15,777 nt of DNA, taken from the NCBI GenBank assembly GCA_013202535.1, contig JABMRP010000254.1, positions 1 to 15,777 on the forward strand, given 5' to 3'. The position numbers and the translations under genes are program-made. The stretch is from Planctomycetota bacterium. GTDB lineage: Bacteria > Planctomycetota > Planctomycetia > Pirellulales > Thermoguttaceae. Positions 15,294 to 15,777 of this stretch are shown here, in pieces. Each line of letters starts with the position of its first letter. Position 1 is the first letter of the stretch. The notes under the pieces are model-generated. The model searched no databases and was not told the origin of the DNA. It saw only the letters and a list, made by a program, of their open reading frames with translations.

Positions 15294-15777
15294 GTGAAGC
15301 TCACGTTCTTATTACCAACAGCAGCCGTGGTCTTGAGCATTGCATCCTTTCGGCATGTCGCTCATGGCGATGAAGCTCCGGACGAGACTCCCCAGGTCAT
15401 CATCCTGAAACTCGATGACGTGACTAACCATGGGGCGAACGGCGTCTCGCCGGTGTCTCCAAGATGGCGGCGAGTCACGGATTTCCGTAAGAAGCGCAAC
15501 CTCAAAGCGTCCTTCGGAATCATTGGGGTCTCACTGGAGGAGGACAACCAAGCGTATTTCGACTGGATCAAGACTTTGCACGAAAGCAGCCTCATCGAAT
15601 TCTGGAATCATGGATACAGGAACCGGAAGGCCACGGACATGAAGGGCTGGGAACTATGCATCTGGCAGCAGGATGGAGATACTTACTTTTCGCTGATGGT
15701 CGGAACGAACCGGCTGAAAAACGAAAGAGAAATCGCCCAGACAGCGGTCAAGGGACTCGATGGGATCAAGCTGAAGC
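15294..15777 (+). CDS. Secreted polysaccharide-deacetylase-like protein, 3' end outside window
   Basis: The frame opens at GTG 15294, with GGGAGA (15283-15288) at a suitable distance, and runs off the end of the window after 161 codons. A signal peptide (about 1-25, ending HVAHG) is followed by VIILKLDDV (35-43), resembling motif 1 of the NodB/polysaccharide-deacetylase fold (Asp41-Asp42). A stretch RRVTDFRKKRNLKASFGIIG then leads to EFWNHGY (102-108), where NodB enzymes place a metal-binding His motif. The family removes acetyl groups from polysaccharides such as chitin or peptidoglycan outside the cytoplasm. Only one His of the usual HxxxH-type motif is visible, and catalytic residues further on are not in the window, so activity is uncertain. 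It is probably unrelated to the cytochrome genes. Confidence 0.65.
   Translation, partial: MKLTFLLPTAAVVLSIASFRHVAHGDEAPDETPQVIILKLDDVTNHGANGVSPVSPRWRRVTDFRKKRNLKASFGIIGVSLEEDNQAYFDWIKTLHESSLIEFWNHGYRNRKATDMKGWELCIWQQDGDTYFSLMVGTNRLKNEREIAQTAVKGLDGIKLK

Noticed and set aside
15020..15340. 106-residue open frame on the - strand in the right gap, considered as a transposase or IS remnant
   Set aside because: No terminal repeats or catalytic motif seen, and it overlaps the signal-peptide region of the gene starting at 15294.

Overview
The window is GC-rich DNA, probably from a bacterium of the Planctomycetota. That assignment is an inference from protein style (PKD-bearing multiheme cytochromes, a large fused CcsA, a secreted NodB-like protein, few Shine-Dalgarno sequences); no rRNA or other marker is present to prove it. 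All genes that I can support lie on the + strand. The dominant theme is extracellular electron transfer: four multiheme c-type cytochromes carrying 4, 8, 8 and 20 CxxCH motifs (40 in all), a cytochrome c maturation pair, and an outer-membrane beta-barrel of the MtrB/PioB kind.

Layout: 1-963 is the C-terminal part of a membrane sensor histidine kinase. 1277-2494, 2569-3879 and 4228-5973 encode three secreted cytochromes built from shared parts: diheme modules, PKD domains, and a C-terminal domain of about 85-95 residues that I do not recognise. A strong hairpin with a T-rich tail at 6028-6083 closes this block. After a hairpin-rich leader come resB (6363-8210) and ccsA/resC (8210-10012), overlapping by one base. 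They are followed by a 20-heme MtrA/DmsE-family lipoprotein (10321-12294) and the barrel (12355-14649). A 644-base stretch without a clear gene precedes the start of a secreted polysaccharide-deacetylase-like gene (15294 to the window end).

Proposed working model (inference): the 20-heme lipoprotein and the barrel form a trans-outer-membrane electron conduit. The three smaller cytochromes act at or outside the cell surface as partners or terminal electron-exchange proteins. ResB/CcsA attaches the heme. Whether electrons flow outward (mineral, electrode or partner-cell reduction) or inward (as in Fe(II) oxidation by PioAB) cannot be read from the sequence.

Regulation: three near-identical composite elements (1079-1129, 3975-4023, 4047-4096) lie upstream of the first and third cytochrome genes. 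Each has GGCGG, then two TTTCA-type half-sites exactly 11 bases apart, then 10-11 bases, then a TANNAT box. This is the geometry of PhoB/OmpR-family activated promoters, and it fits the histidine kinase at the left edge, whose response regulator would lie outside the window.
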